This document shows, piece after piece, positions 39,561 through 48,253 of a stretch of DNA of 64,000 nt. The stretch spans positions 181,321-245,320 of the forward strand of contig NZ_MCGQ01000052.1 of NCBI RefSeq assembly GCF_002242805.1, written 5' to 3'. The DNA is from Streptomyces diastatochromogenes. Its GTDB lineage: Bacteria > Actinomycetota > Actinomycetes > Streptomycetales > Streptomycetaceae. Made by a program: the position numbers and the translations under genes. The notes under the pieces are model-generated. The model worked only from the letters and a program-made list of their open reading frames with translations. It was not told the origin of the DNA and made no database searches. Positions within the stretch are counted from its first letter, which is position 1. Every line of letters begins with the position of its first letter.

Positions 39561-40203
39561 ACTACCGTCCCGGTACGGGCTGGGCTCCCCGCCCGGCCGG
39601 CGCGGGCGCGGACTCGGCCCACCGCCTCCAGCCGGGCTCACGCCGCGAACGGCCTCAGCCCAGCAGATCCGGTCGGCTCACGACCCGCACGGAGCCAAAC
39701 CACCGCCTCCGGCCGGCTCACTCAAAGCGCGGGCTCGCCCCACCGCCACCGGTCAGCTCACGCCAGGCCGAGAGCTCAGCTCACCGCTACCCGCCAACCC
39801 ACCCCAGGCGCAGACTCGCCCCACCGCCACCAGCCAGCTCACGCCAGGCCGAGAGCTCAGCTCACCGCTACCCGCCAACTCGCCCAAGGCGCAGACTCGC
39901 CCCACCGCCACCGGCCAGCTTGTGCCAGCGCAGAACTCGACTCACCGCCTCGGCCAACCCACCCAAGGCGCAGACTCGCCCCACCGCCACCGGTCGGCTC
40001 GCGCCAGGCGAGAGCTCAGCTCACCACCACCGGCCGACTCACCGAAGGCACGGGCCCAGCCCAACACCTCGCGCCAACTCGCCCAAGGTGCACGCTCAGC
40101 CCACCGCCGCCAGCCGGCTTGCGCCGATCGCAGGGTCAACCCACCCACCCCGCGAACACACGCCGGCCGCGGGCCCAGCCCACCGCCTCGCACCAAGTCC
40201 CCG
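39561..40203. repeat. array of ~15 imperfect 40-bp tandem repeats between convergent genes
   Basis: From ~39610 to the reductase stop at 40204 the sequence consists of 39-41 bp units with rough consensus CTCGCCCCACCGCCACCGGC followed by CAGCTCACGCCAGGCGCAGA. Units alternate, giving an 81-bp higher-order repeat: 39734-39814 and 39815-39895 are nearly identical. On the minus strand each unit contains GGTGGCGGTGGGG, a possible two-tetrad quadruplex, and would lie in the 3' untranslated part of the P450-operon mRNA. No gene is supported here: open frames exist only because the repeats lack stops. Confidence 0.85.
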
Positions 40204-41364
40204 TCAGCCCACAACCTCCTTCCAGCTCGCCCCCGCCGCCACGGCCTGGCGCCAGCGTCGGATCGTCTTGGGTGGCATGCCGACGGCGAGGGCTCCGGCG
40301 AGGCGGTCGCCGGTGCGGTACGCGGCCACGAAGTGGCCCTCGGCCAAGTCGCCGTCGACGAAGGCCAGTTCGTCGTGTCCGCGCAGATAGCCGTATGCCT
40401 GGATCTTCAGGTCGTACTGGTCCGACCAGAAGTACGGCACCGGCGCGAACGGCTTGGCCGCCTCGGGGTTGAGCAGGTTCCGGGCCGCGGCCATGCCCTG
40501 CTCCGCCGCGTTGGTACGGTGCTCGATCCGCATCCGCACCCCGAAGTGCGGGTGGTGCCAGCGGGCCACGTCCCCGGCCGCGTACACGCCCGGCGCGGCC
40601 GCGCAGTACTGGTCGCACACCACCCCGTCGGCGACGGTGAGTCCGCTGCCCGCCAGCCACTCGGTGTTGGGCAGCGAGCCGACTGCGACCAGCACCTCGT
40701 CGGCCTCGACTTCCCGGCCGTCGCCGAGCCGCACCCCCTCCTCGGTCACCTCGGTGACGGTGACGCCGGTGCGCAGGTCGACGCCCCGCTCCAGGTGCGC
40801 CCGGGACAGCACCCGGCCCACCTCCTCGCCGACCGCGTGCGCGAGCGGCACCGGTGCCGGTTCCAGGAGCGTCACCCGCGCGCCCAGCTTCCAGGCCACG
40901 GCGGCGGCCTCCGCACCGAGGAACCCGGCCCCGACCACCACCAGCCGCAGCCCCGGCCGGAGCCGGTCCCGGAGGGTGAGGGCGTCGGAGAGCGTGCGCA
41001 GGACGTGGGCGCCCTCACCGGGCAGCCGGCGCGGACGCACACCCGTGGCGATGACGAGTCCGTCGTACGGCAGCACCGAGCCGTCGGCCAGCCGCAGCGC
41101 CTGGTCGGCAACGTCCATGCCGGTCGCGGCCACTCCCAGCCGCTGGTCGAGGCCGAGTGCCGCCAGGTCGGCGGGCGGGCGCAGCCGCACCCGCTCCGGC
41201 GGCCACTCGGCGGCCAGGACCTGCTTGGACAGCGGGGGCCGGTCGTACGGCGGATGCGGCTCGTCGCCGACGAGGGTGAGCGTGCCGTCGTAGCCCTCGC
41301 GGCGCAGCGTCTCGGCCGCGGCGAGCCCGGCGGCCGAGGCGCCGACGACGACGATCCGCTTCAC
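40204..41364 (-). CDS. FAD-dependent ferredoxin reductase
   Basis: The protein has 386 residues of the putidaredoxin-reductase type. FAD motif VVVGASAAGLAAAETLRREG at the N-terminus, NAD motif LVVVGAGFLGAEAAA at mid-length, and VYAAGDVARWHHP for the second FAD contact; the C-terminal domain has PYFWSDQYDLKIQAYG. It passes electrons from NAD(P)H to the ferredoxin encoded upstream, which shares a GTGA overlap, and so to the P450. The stop codon borders the repeat array. Confidence 0.92.
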   Translation of the reverse strand: MKRIVVVGASAAGLAAAETLRREGYDGTLTLVGDEPHPPYDRPPLSKQVLAAEWPPERVRLRPPADLAALGLDQRLGVAATGMDVADQALRLADGSVLPYDGLVIATGVRPRRLPGEGAHVLRTLSDALTLRDRLRPGLRLVVVGAGFLGAEAAAVAWKLGARVTLLEPAPVPLAHAVGEEVGRVLSRAHLERGVDLRTGVTVTEVTEEGVRLGDGREVEADEVLVAVGSLPNTEWLAGSGLTVADGVVCDQYCAAAPGVYAAGDVARWHHPHFGVRMRIEHRTNAAEQGMAAARNLLNPEAAKPFAPVPYFWSDQYDLKIQAYGYLRGHDELAFVDGDLAEGHFVAAYRTGDRLAGALAVGMPPKTIRRWRQAVAAGASWKEVVG

Positions 41365-41558
41365 CTTTCCGCCAGGCGGATCGCTGCGGCCGGGCAGACC
41401 GCGACGGCCTCGCGGACCCCGTCGAGGGAGTCCGCGCCGGGCGTCTCGTCCAGCAGGAAGGCGATGCCGTCCTCGTCCCGCTGGTCGAACACCTCGGGGG
41501 CGGCCAGCACGCACTGCCCCGACGCGACACACTTGGGCTCGTCCAGTTCCACACGCAT
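41361..41558 (-). CDS. [3Fe-4S] ferredoxin
   Basis: The protein has 65 residues. Cys10 and Cys16 (KCVASGQC) and Cys55 (AVCPAAAI) are the only cysteines, which gives the three-cysteine pattern of Streptomyces P450 ferredoxins that hold a [3Fe-4S] cluster. GGAGGAGAA precedes the ATG. It lies between the P450 (32 bp gap) and its reductase (4-bp overlap) and is clearly their electron carrier. Confidence 0.93.
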   Translation of the reverse strand: MRVELDEPKCVASGQCVLAAPEVFDQRDEDGIAFLLDETPGADSLDGVREAVAVCPAAAIRLAER

Positions 41559-41590
41559 GGTCTTCTCCTCCGTCTTCCCGTGGGGTCCCG

Positions 41591-42793
41591 TCACCAGGCG
41601 ACCGGCAGCTCGTGGACGCCGTAGATGAACGCGTCGTGCTTGAACGGGACGTCCTCCAGGGCGCAGGCCGGCCGCAGGGTGGGGATGCGGCGGTAGAGGG
41701 TGCCGTAGACGACCTGCAGCTCCATGCGGGCCAGCGGCTGGCCGAGGCACTGATGGACGCCGAAGCCGAAGGCGACGTGCCGGCGGGCGTCGCGGGTGAG
41801 GTCGAGGCGGTCGGGATCGGCGAAGACCTCGGGGTCCCGGTTGCCGATCTCGTTCACCATGATCAGGCCCTCGCCGGCCTTGACGACCTGGCCGCCGATC
41901 TCGATGTCCTCGGTGACGGCGCGACGCCGGCCGAGATGGGTGATGTGCAGGTACCGCAGCAGTTCCTCGACGGCTCCGGCGATGAAGCGGGGGTCGTCGC
42001 TCTCGCGCAGGAGGGCGAGCTGGTCGGGGTGCTGGAGCAGGGCGAGCGTGCCGAGGGCGATCATGTTGGCGGTGGTCTCGTGACCCGCGATGAGCAGCAG
42101 GAGTGCCATCTCCGTCGCCTGCTGGTGGGTCAGCTCCCCGGCGATGACCCGCCCGGCGATGCCGGAGAGCAGATCCTCCTGGGGCCGGGTGACGCGTTCG
42201 CCGATGAGTCCGGCCAGGTAGGCGGCCACCTCACGGCTCGCCTGTCCGCGCTGCTCGGGGGTGGCGTCCCGGTGGACCATGGTCTTGGTGTGGTCCTGGA
42301 AGAAGGCATGGTCGGCGTAGGGCACACCGAGCAGTTCGCAGATGACCAGGGAGGGGATCGGCAGAGCGAACGTCTCGACGAGATCGGCGGGGTTGGGGCC
42401 GGCCAGCAGGTCGTCGATCAGGCCGTCCACGATGCGCTGGACCGCGGGCCGCAGCGCCTCCACGCGTTTGACGGCGAAGGGGGCCGTCACCATCCGGCGC
42501 AGCCGGGCGTGTTCGGGGTCGTCCATCATGATGAAGCTGAGCTTGCCCTCACCGGCGGCCGGGCTCGCCTTGGTCGGGTAGCCGGGGCGGTCGGGGTCCG
42601 CGCTGACCCTGGGGTCGCCCAGGAGCGCGCGCTGGTCGGCGTAGCGGGTGACGAGCCAGGACTCGCTGCCGTCCCACTGCCGCACCTTGACCAGGGGAGC
42701 CTGCTGCTGCAGCTCCTTCAGGGCGGGCGGCGGGTCGAAGGGGCAGCGGGCCGCCCTCGGCATCGGGAAATCGGGGACGAGGGTGTCGGCCAT
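41591..42793 (-). CDS. cytochrome P450, CYP105-like
   Basis: The protein has 400 residues. The I-helix oxygen-activation motif is AGHET (236-240), ExxR is Glu277-Arg280 (EELLR), and the heme loop FGFGVHQCLGQPLAR puts the ligand at Cys349. The N-terminus (FPMPRAARCPFDPP) and adjoining ferredoxin recall CYP105 enzymes, which hydroxylate many foreign and secondary-metabolite compounds. The operon supplies its own ferredoxin and reductase, a complete three-part class I system. GAGGAGA precedes the ATG. No biosynthetic cluster lies nearby, so detoxification is the simplest idea. Confidence 0.93.
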   Translation of the reverse strand: MADTLVPDFPMPRAARCPFDPPPALKELQQQAPLVKVRQWDGSESWLVTRYADQRALLGDPRVSADPDRPGYPTKASPAAGEGKLSFIMMDDPEHARLRRMVTAPFAVKRVEALRPAVQRIVDGLIDDLLAGPNPADLVETFALPIPSLVICELLGVPYADHAFFQDHTKTMVHRDATPEQRGQASREVAAYLAGLIGERVTRPQEDLLSGIAGRVIAGELTHQQATEMALLLLIAGHETTANMIALGTLALLQHPDQLALLRESDDPRFIAGAVEELLRYLHITHLGRRRAVTEDIEIGGQVVKAGEGLIMVNEIGNRDPEVFADPDRLDLTRDARRHVAFGFGVHQCLGQPLARMELQVVYGTLYRRIPTLRPACALEDVPFKHDAFIYGVHELPVAW

Positions 42794-42859
42794 GACGTCT
42801 CCTCGGTGGTGGGGGACTCCGGGATGAGCACATGCAAACAGAGCTGGCTGACCGCTTCC

Positions 42860-42881
42860 GGTTCGTTTCCTGACGGGAACC
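42860..42881. promoter_or_regulatory. inverted repeat in the P450 promoter region
   Basis: GGTTC (42860-42864) and GAACC (42877-42881) enclose a second near-dyad TTTCC-TGAC-GGGAA. It lies 67 bp upstream of the P450 start in the 147-bp gap before the response-regulator gene. It may be an operator; no adjacent regulator can be assigned with certainty. Confidence 0.4.
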
Positions 42882-42940
42882 TGACGTGACGCGGATCACA
42901 GAGCGGGGGAGGCCTCAATTGCATTCAGAAACAGGGGAGT

Positions 42941-43696
42941 TCACGTCGCACTGCCGAGCCAGTAGCCGAAGCCCCGGCGCGTATGGATCAGCGAGGGCTC
43001 ATCCCGGTCCACTTTGCGTCTGACCCGGGAGACAAGTTGCTCGATGGCGTTCTCACCCCGGAACTCACCCCACACACACCGGCTGATCTGCTCCTTGGAG
43101 AGCACCTTGCGGGCGTTGACGAGGAGATGGCGCAGCAACCGGTACTCGGCGGGGCTGAGATCGAGCGCGCGACTCCCCCGGCGCGCCTGACAGGTCATGT
43201 CGTCCAGGACCAGGTCGGCATAGTGCAGCGCACCACCTCGGCGCCCTTCGTCACCGGACACGTCGGCGCGCAGTAACACCTTGATCCTGGCCAGGACTTC
43301 GGCGATCCGGACCGGCTTGGTGACGCAGTCCCGCTCACCCGCGCCGAGTGCGGGGACGAGCCGGGGCAGCACGTCGCAGCCGGCGAGCAGGAGCACCGGG
43401 GGGCGGTAGGCGACCGCCCCCGTGTGCGCCAGATCCGCCAGGCCCGGCAACTCCGCGTCGACCACCACCAGTTGGTACGGCCGCTCGCTGAGCCTCCGGG
43501 CGATGCCGGGCCCGGTGTCCGCCGCGCCGATCCGGTAGCCCGCCAGCTCCAGCGTGATGGCGAGCAGTTCTGCGGTGTCCGGTTCACCGGCGGCGATCAG
43601 GAGGTGCGGTCCGCCGCCACCGGCAGCTGTTCCGCTACCGCGGGCAGACGTTCCACCGCCACGGGCGGATGTCCGGAGGTCTGCGGGCATGATCAT
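42941..43696 (-). CDS. OmpR-type response regulator with degenerate receiver domain
   Basis: The protein has 251 residues: receiver ~30-145 and winged-helix output domain ~155-250 (LDLSPAEYRLLRHLLVN; FGYWLG). The phosphoacceptor-type Asp (VVVDAELPG) and Lys (CVTKPV) remain, but the acidic pair that binds magnesium, normally DD before EP, is Ala-Gly (LLIAAGEPD). Phosphorylation is therefore doubtful, as in atypical regulators of Streptomyces. A Gly/Ser/Ala-rich stretch precedes the receiver. No sensor kinase is near. Three dyads spaced 28 bp apart lie directly upstream of its start. Confidence 0.87.
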   Translation of the reverse strand: MIMPADLRTSARGGGTSARGSGTAAGGGGPHLLIAAGEPDTAELLAITLELAGYRIGAADTGPGIARRLSERPYQLVVVDAELPGLADLAHTGAVAYRPPVLLLAGCDVLPRLVPALGAGERDCVTKPVRIAEVLARIKVLLRADVSGDEGRRGGALHYADLVLDDMTCQARRGSRALDLSPAEYRLLRHLLVNARKVLSKEQISRCVWGEFRGENAIEQLVSRVRRKVDRDEPSLIHTRRGFGYWLGSAT

Positions 43697-43710
43697 GACC
43701 CTACTCCCAT

Positions 43711-43783
43711 GCTTGCCTGACTCAAGCAATACCAATGAGCTTGCTTGACTCAAGTAACTCACATGTGCTTGCCTAACTCAAGC
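43711..43783. promoter_or_regulatory. three 17-bp dyads at exact 28-bp spacing
   Basis: GCTTGCCTGACTCAAGC (43711-43727), GCTTGCTTGACTCAAGT (43739-43755) and GCTTGCCTAACTCAAGC (43767-43783) differ at only three positions and recur every 28 bp. Each has inverted GCTTG/CAAGC ends. They cover the region just before the response-regulator gene (start 43696) in the 290-bp space shared with the divergent alcohol dehydrogenase gene (43987). This looks like a cooperative operator array. The remaining 200 bp toward the dehydrogenase shows nothing clear. Confidence 0.75.
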
Positions 43784-43986
43784 AAGCCCATCCGGGCCGG
43801 GCCCGTTCTGAGCGGAGACGGGCCCCAGCGCGCCGTACCCGTGGGGACGGAAACACGGCGCAGTCCCCGGGCCGGACCGTCGGACCCTTCCCCCGGGGCC
43901 GGCGCCCGGCCCGGGGACGTCCTCCTCCCCCTTCCCCGCTCACCCCTTGCCCCTTGCCCCTTGACCTCCGGAAAGCGAGTCGCCCC

Positions 43987-45030
43987 ATGGCCACCATGAA
44001 GTCCGTACAGACCGGAGCCGTCGGCAAGGTCGAGGTGGTGGACGTCGAGCGTCCCGTGCCCGGTCCGAAGGACGTACTCGTGAAGATCCGTGCGTGCGGC
44101 ATCTGTGGCACCGACGTCACGTTCCTGCACATGGGCGGCATGCCGGCCCGGGCACACCTGGGCGGCGAGCTGGTGCCGGTCGCCCTGGGCCATGAGCCGG
44201 CCGGCGAGATCGTCGAGGTCGGCGCCGAGGTCACGGAGCTGAAGGTCGGCGACCGTGTGGTCGTCAATCCGCAGGACGCGCCCACCGGCATCATCGGCTG
44301 CGGCGGCCGGTACGGCGGCATGAGCGAGTACCTGCTCGTGGAGAACGCCACGGTCGGCCGGAGCGTCGCGGTGTTCCCCGACACCGTCCCCTTCGACGTC
44401 GCCTCCCTCAACGAGCCGATGGCGGTCGCCCTGCACTGCGTCAACCGGTCCGGGGCCCGGCCGCAGGAGAAGGTGGTGGTGTTCGGCGCCGGGCCGATCG
44501 GGCTCGGGGCCACCATCTGGCTGAAGCTGCGCGGGGTCGAGCACGTGGTGGTGGTCGACGTCCTGCCCGGACGCCTGGAGAAGGCCCTCGCCGTCGGCGC
44601 GGACGCCGTGATCAACTCCGCCGAGGAGGATGTCGCCGCCCGGCTGACCGAGCTGCACGGACCGGGCGCCAACGCGCTCGGCCAGCCCCGGCCGGGCACC
44701 GACCTCTACATCGACGCCGCCGGTGCCGCCGCCGTCTTCAACACCGTCGTGGCCTCCGCCAAGTGGGGCGCCAGGCTGGTCATGGTGGCCGTACAGAAGA
44801 AGGGGTCCGAGATCGACCTCGGGGGCATGCTGCGCAGCGAACTGACGCTCATCGCCTCCCAGGGCTATCCGACCGAGATCTTCGAGGTCACGCCCCAGCT
44901 GATCGAGCACCACGAGCGCTTCGCGCAGCTCATCAGCGACCGGGTCCCGTTCTCCGCGGCCGACCGGGCCTTCGAGCTGGCGCTCACCCCGGGAGCCGCA
45001 GAGAAGGTCGTGGTGACCTTCGATGCGTGA
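43987..45030 (+). CDS. zinc-dependent alcohol dehydrogenase (MDR family, threonine/sorbitol-DH-like)
   Basis: The protein has 347 residues. Catalytic-zinc motifs are CGICGTDVTF and GHEPAGEIVEVG; the Rossmann motif is VVFGAGPIGLGA. The structural-zinc lobe with four cysteines is missing; only one Cys is left there (IIGCGGRYGGMSEY), as in several short-lobe members. It oxidises a secondary alcohol or polyol with NAD(P). The ATG at 43987 (MATMKSV) is preferred. It is divergent from the atypical response regulator and ends 4 bp before the convergent TetR gene. Confidence 0.88.
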   Translation: MATMKSVQTGAVGKVEVVDVERPVPGPKDVLVKIRACGICGTDVTFLHMGGMPARAHLGGELVPVALGHEPAGEIVEVGAEVTELKVGDRVVVNPQDAPTGIIGCGGRYGGMSEYLLVENATVGRSVAVFPDTVPFDVASLNEPMAVALHCVNRSGARPQEKVVVFGAGPIGLGATIWLKLRGVEHVVVVDVLPGRLEKALAVGADAVINSAEEDVAARLTELHGPGANALGQPRPGTDLYIDAAGAAAVFNTVVASAKWGARLVMVAVQKKGSEIDLGGMLRSELTLIASQGYPTEIFEVTPQLIEHHERFAQLISDRVPFSAADRAFELALTPGAAEKVVVTFDA

Positions 45031-45034
45031 GCGG

Positions 45035-45685
45035 TCAGCGGGCGCGGGTGACCGGCGCCAGCCACAGCCCCACGATCGCGTCGGCGAGCCCCGTGGCGGC
45101 CTCGCTCCAGGTGGCACGCGGGGTCGGGGTGCCCTCGGCGAGGGCGCGCTCCCGCTCGGCACAGGTGTGCAGGATCAGCGCCCGGACCATCTGGCCGCGT
45201 TCGGCACGGACCTCGGCGGGCAGCTCGGGCAGGGTGCGGTTCAGGTTGTCGATCGCCTCCCGCAGCGCCGGCGAGGTCAGGGACTCCTCGACCACGATCT
45301 CGTGCAGCGCCGGGTCGGTCATCACCTGGGCGCAGAACCTGGCGTACCAGGTGGGGCTGCCGAGGCCGGCCAGGTGCTCGGTCACCGGGCGCACCAGGCA
45401 GTCGATCCAGTCGCGTACGTCGGCGGAGCCCTCGGCGGTGGTCAGGGCCCGTTCCCGCAGCGCCTCGATGGGTGCGGAGTGCCGGCGTGCCACCGCGCGG
45501 ACCAGGTCGGCCTTGGTGCCGAAGTGGTAGCCGACCGCCGCGTTGTTGCCCTGGCCTGCGGCCTCGCTGACCTGGCGGTTGGACACGGCGTACACGCCGT
45601 GCTCGGCGAACAGCCGCTCCGCCGCGGTCAGGATCGCCTCCCGCGTCGCGCTGACCTGCTCCGCCCGCGCCGTCCTGCCCGCCAT
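45035..45685 (-). CDS. TetR-family transcriptional regulator
   Basis: The protein has 216 residues. The N-terminal helix-turn-helix is at ~10-55 (ILTAAERLFAEHGVYAVSNRQVSEAAGQGN, then YHFGTKADLV), followed by an all-helical ligand domain. A DHA2-type exporter is divergent, 240 bp away, with a perfect 20-bp palindrome between, which is the classic drug-responsive repressor/exporter layout. The ATG at 45685 is likely, though two GTG codons just upstream are in frame. Confidence 0.9.
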   Translation of the reverse strand: MAGRTARAEQVSATREAILTAAERLFAEHGVYAVSNRQVSEAAGQGNNAAVGYHFGTKADLVRAVARRHSAPIEALRERALTTAEGSADVRDWIDCLVRPVTEHLAGLGSPTWYARFCAQVMTDPALHEIVVEESLTSPALREAIDNLNRTLPELPAEVRAERGQMVRALILHTCAERERALAEGTPTPRATWSEAATGLADAIVGLWLAPVTRAR

Positions 45686-45862
45686 GCTCACCACCGCTCC
45701 GGGACTGCGCACCGCCCTGGGGCAGCCAGTCCCGCGCACCGCCTCAGGTCCTCGACCGGGGCGGCGAGGTACAGCCAGGGAAGCCTACGGGGCGCGCCGC
45801 GGCCTTGACGGACAGGTCCCGCGTGGGCCGCCTTGTCACGTCGCTCTTTCACGTCGCTAATG

Positions 45863-45882
45863 TAAGTCAAGCACTTGACTTA
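45863..45882. promoter_or_regulatory. TetR operator, perfect 20-bp palindrome
   Basis: TAAGTCAAGCACTTGACTTA is a flawless 9-2-9 inverted repeat, 44 bp upstream of the MFS start and 178 bp from the TetR start. Its half CTTGACT also occurs in the middle dyad of the array at 43739-43755, so one regulator could touch both sites. Confidence 0.75.
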
Positions 45883-45925
45883 AACAGCCGTCCGTTCACC
45901 TGTCCTACGAAAGGTCCCGTCTCTC

Positions 45926-47398
45926 ATGTCCGACGCCCCCGTCCGGCCCGCCGAGGCCGGCAGATCCGCCCCGTCGCGCTCGAACGCCGTGGTCGCGGTG
46001 CTCGCTCTGGCCGGTATCACCGTGTCGCTGATGCAGACCCTGGTGATTCCGATCGTCCCGGAGCTGCCCGTCTATCTGCACGCCTCGGCGTCCAACGCGG
46101 CCTGGGCGGTCACGGCGACGCTGCTCGCCGCCGCCGTCGCCACTCCGGTGGCCGGCCGGCTCGGCGACATGTTCGGCAAGCGGCGTCTGCTGCTGGTGAG
46201 CCTGGTGCTGCTGGTGGCCGGCTCGGTGGTCTGCGCGCTCAGCGACTCGCTGGTGCCCATGATCGTCGGCCGTAGCCTGCAGGGTCTCGCGGCCGCCGTG
46301 GTACCGCTGGGCATCAGCATCATGCGCGACGAGCTGCCGCCGGAGCGGCTGGCCGGCTCGACCGCGCTGATGAGCGCCTCGCTCGGCGTCGGCGGCGCGC
46401 TCGGTCTGCCCGCCGCGGCCTTCATCGCGGACCACTTCGACTGGCACGTGCTGTTCTGGACCTCGGCCACGCTGGGCGTCGTCGCCTTCGCGCTGGTGCT
46501 GACCCTGGTGCCGGAGTCCCGTGTGCGCACCGGCGGGCGGTTCGACCTCGTCGGATCGCTCGGCATGGCGGTCGGGCTGGTCTCGCTGCTGCTCGCGATC
46601 TCCAAGGGCGCCGACTGGGGCTGGGGCAGCGGCACCACGCTGGGTCTGTTCACCCTGGCGGTCGTGGTCCTGCTGGCCTGGGGCTTCTTCGAACTGCGTA
46701 CGGCACAGCCGCTGGTGGACCTGCGCACCACCGTCCGCCGCCAGGTCCTGTTCACCAACCTGGCCTCCATCGCGTTCGGCTTCTCGATGTTCGCGATGTC
46801 CCTGGTCCTGCCGCAGCTGCTCCAGCTCCCCACGCAGACCGGCTACGGCCTGGGCAAGTCCATGATGACCGTGGGTCTGGTGATGGCTCCGCAGGGCCTG
46901 GTGATGATGGCGATGGCTCCGGTCTCCGCCCTGATCACCAAGGCGCGGGGCCCGAAGATCACGCTGATGATCGGCGCGGTCATCGTGGCGGCCGGATACG
47001 GTCTCAACATCGTGCTGATGAGCGAGGTCTGGCACCTGGTCCTGGTGTCCTGCGTCATCGGCGCGGGCGTGGGCTTCGCCTACGGCGCCATGCCGGCCCT
47101 GATCATGGGTGCCGTGCCGGCGTCGGAGACGGCCGCCGCCAACAGCCTCAACACGCTCATGCGCTCCATCGGCACCTCGGTGGCCAGCGCGGTCGCGGGT
47201 GTGATCCTCGCGCAGATGACGATCAGCCTGGGCGGCCACGCCCTGCCGTCCGAGAACGGCTTCAAGGCCGTCATGGCGATCGGCGCGGGCGCCGCCGTCC
47301 TGGCCTTCGTCCTCGCCTCCTTCCTCCCCCGCCACCGCCCCGCGGGCGCGCCCGAGGCGCCTACGACCGCGGAGCCCGCGGCCGAGACGGTGGGCTAG
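45926..47398 (+). CDS. MFS multidrug exporter, DHA2 family
   Basis: The protein has 490 residues and 14 predicted helices. GRLGDMFGKRRLLLVSL is motif A and GVGGALGLPAAAFIADHFDWHVLFW the antiporter motif after TM5. GAVPASETAAANSLNTLMRSIGTSVASAV is typical of this group. It should expel drugs under control of the divergent TetR regulator. The ATG at 45926 follows GAAAGG. Confidence 0.9.
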   Translation: MSDAPVRPAEAGRSAPSRSNAVVAVLALAGITVSLMQTLVIPIVPELPVYLHASASNAAWAVTATLLAAAVATPVAGRLGDMFGKRRLLLVSLVLLVAGSVVCALSDSLVPMIVGRSLQGLAAAVVPLGISIMRDELPPERLAGSTALMSASLGVGGALGLPAAAFIADHFDWHVLFWTSATLGVVAFALVLTLVPESRVRTGGRFDLVGSLGMAVGLVSLLLAISKGADWGWGSGTTLGLFTLAVVVLLAWGFFELRTAQPLVDLRTTVRRQVLFTNLASIAFGFSMFAMSLVLPQLLQLPTQTGYGLGKSMMTVGLVMAPQGLVMMAMAPVSALITKARGPKITLMIGAVIVAAGYGLNIVLMSEVWHLVLVSCVIGAGVGFAYGAMPALIMGAVPASETAAANSLNTLMRSIGTSVASAVAGVILAQMTISLGGHALPSENGFKAVMAIGAGAAVLAFVLASFLPRHRPAGAPEAPTTAEPAAETVG

Positions 47399-47574
47399 GA
47401 AGCGCGAGCGGGCTTCCCGTGGAGCGGCGACCTCAGCTGCAGCGACCGTCCGTCCGGCCGCTGTCGCGGAGCGCCGCTCTGCCGGAGCCGGTGTCCGTCA
47501 CCGGGCCCCGCCCGGTCCGTACGACCACCCTGACCAGAGAATCCCGTCGAAGGAACGACCAACGTGGAGTTGCC

Positions 47575-48219
47575 GTGCGTGTGGTGATCGCCGAGGACAA
47601 CGCGTTGTTGCGTGAGGGGCTGGTGCTGCTGCTCGGCTCGGTCGGGCACGAGGTGGTCGCGGTCGCCGGGAGTGGTCCGGAGATTGTTCCGGCGCTGCTG
47701 GCCCACCGCCCGGACATCGCCGTACTGGATGTACGGATGCCGCCGCTCTTCCGGGACGAGGGGCTGCGTGCGGCGCTCGACGCGCGGCGGCATCTGCCCG
47801 GGCTGCCGGTGCTGGTGCTGTCGCAGTACGTCGAGGAGTCGTACGCGGCCGAGTTGCTGAGCGGTGGCGCTCGCGGGGTGGGTTATCTGCTCAAGGACCG
47901 TGTGGGCCGGGTCGACGAGTTCCTCGACGCGCTGGAGCGGGTCGCGGGCGGCGGCACGTCCCTCGACCCGGAGGTGGTGACGGAGCTGATGACCCGTCGG
48001 GAGGGCTCACCCCTGGACGCGCTGACCCCGCGCGAGCGGGAGGTGCTGCAGTTGATGGCCGAGGGCCACGACAACACCACCATCGCCAGTTCCCTCGTCA
48101 TCACCGAACGCTCGGTCAGCAAGCACATCGGCAACGTCTTCCTGAAGCTGGGTCTGCCGCCCAGCGACAGCGGACACCGCCGGGTGCTGGCCGTGCTCGC
48201 CTACCTGCAGCACGCGTGA
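47575..48219 (+). CDS. NarL/LuxR-type response regulator
   Basis: The protein has 214 residues. The receiver (~1-120) has the acidic pair in AEDNALLREGL, the phosphoacceptor Asp in AVLDVRMPP and Lys in YLLKDR. The LuxR helix-turn-helix is at ~148-210 (LTPREREVLQLMAEGHDNTTIA). The GTG at 47575 has GGAG six bases upstream. A second regulator of the same class follows 34 bp later and no histidine kinase adjoins, so both are orphans, perhaps served by a distant kinase. Confidence 0.9.
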   Translation: MRVVIAEDNALLREGLVLLLGSVGHEVVAVAGSGPEIVPALLAHRPDIAVLDVRMPPLFRDEGLRAALDARRHLPGLPVLVLSQYVEESYAAELLSGGARGVGYLLKDRVGRVDEFLDALERVAGGGTSLDPEVVTELMTRREGSPLDALTPREREVLQLMAEGHDNTTIASSLVITERSVSKHIGNVFLKLGLPPSDSGHRRVLAVLAYLQHA

Positions 48220-48253
48220 GCGGCGGACACCCCGGAACCGGAGGACGGACCCC

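Noticed and set aside
39610..40203. Possible CRISPR array
   Set aside because: Units are imperfect and abut each other; there are no unique spacers between identical repeats and no cas genes.
38327..40390. Long Pro/Arg/Ser-rich open frame through the 40-bp repeats
   Set aside because: It overlaps the LysR and EamA genes in another frame, lacks a ribosome site, and stays open only because the GC-rich repeats contain no stops.
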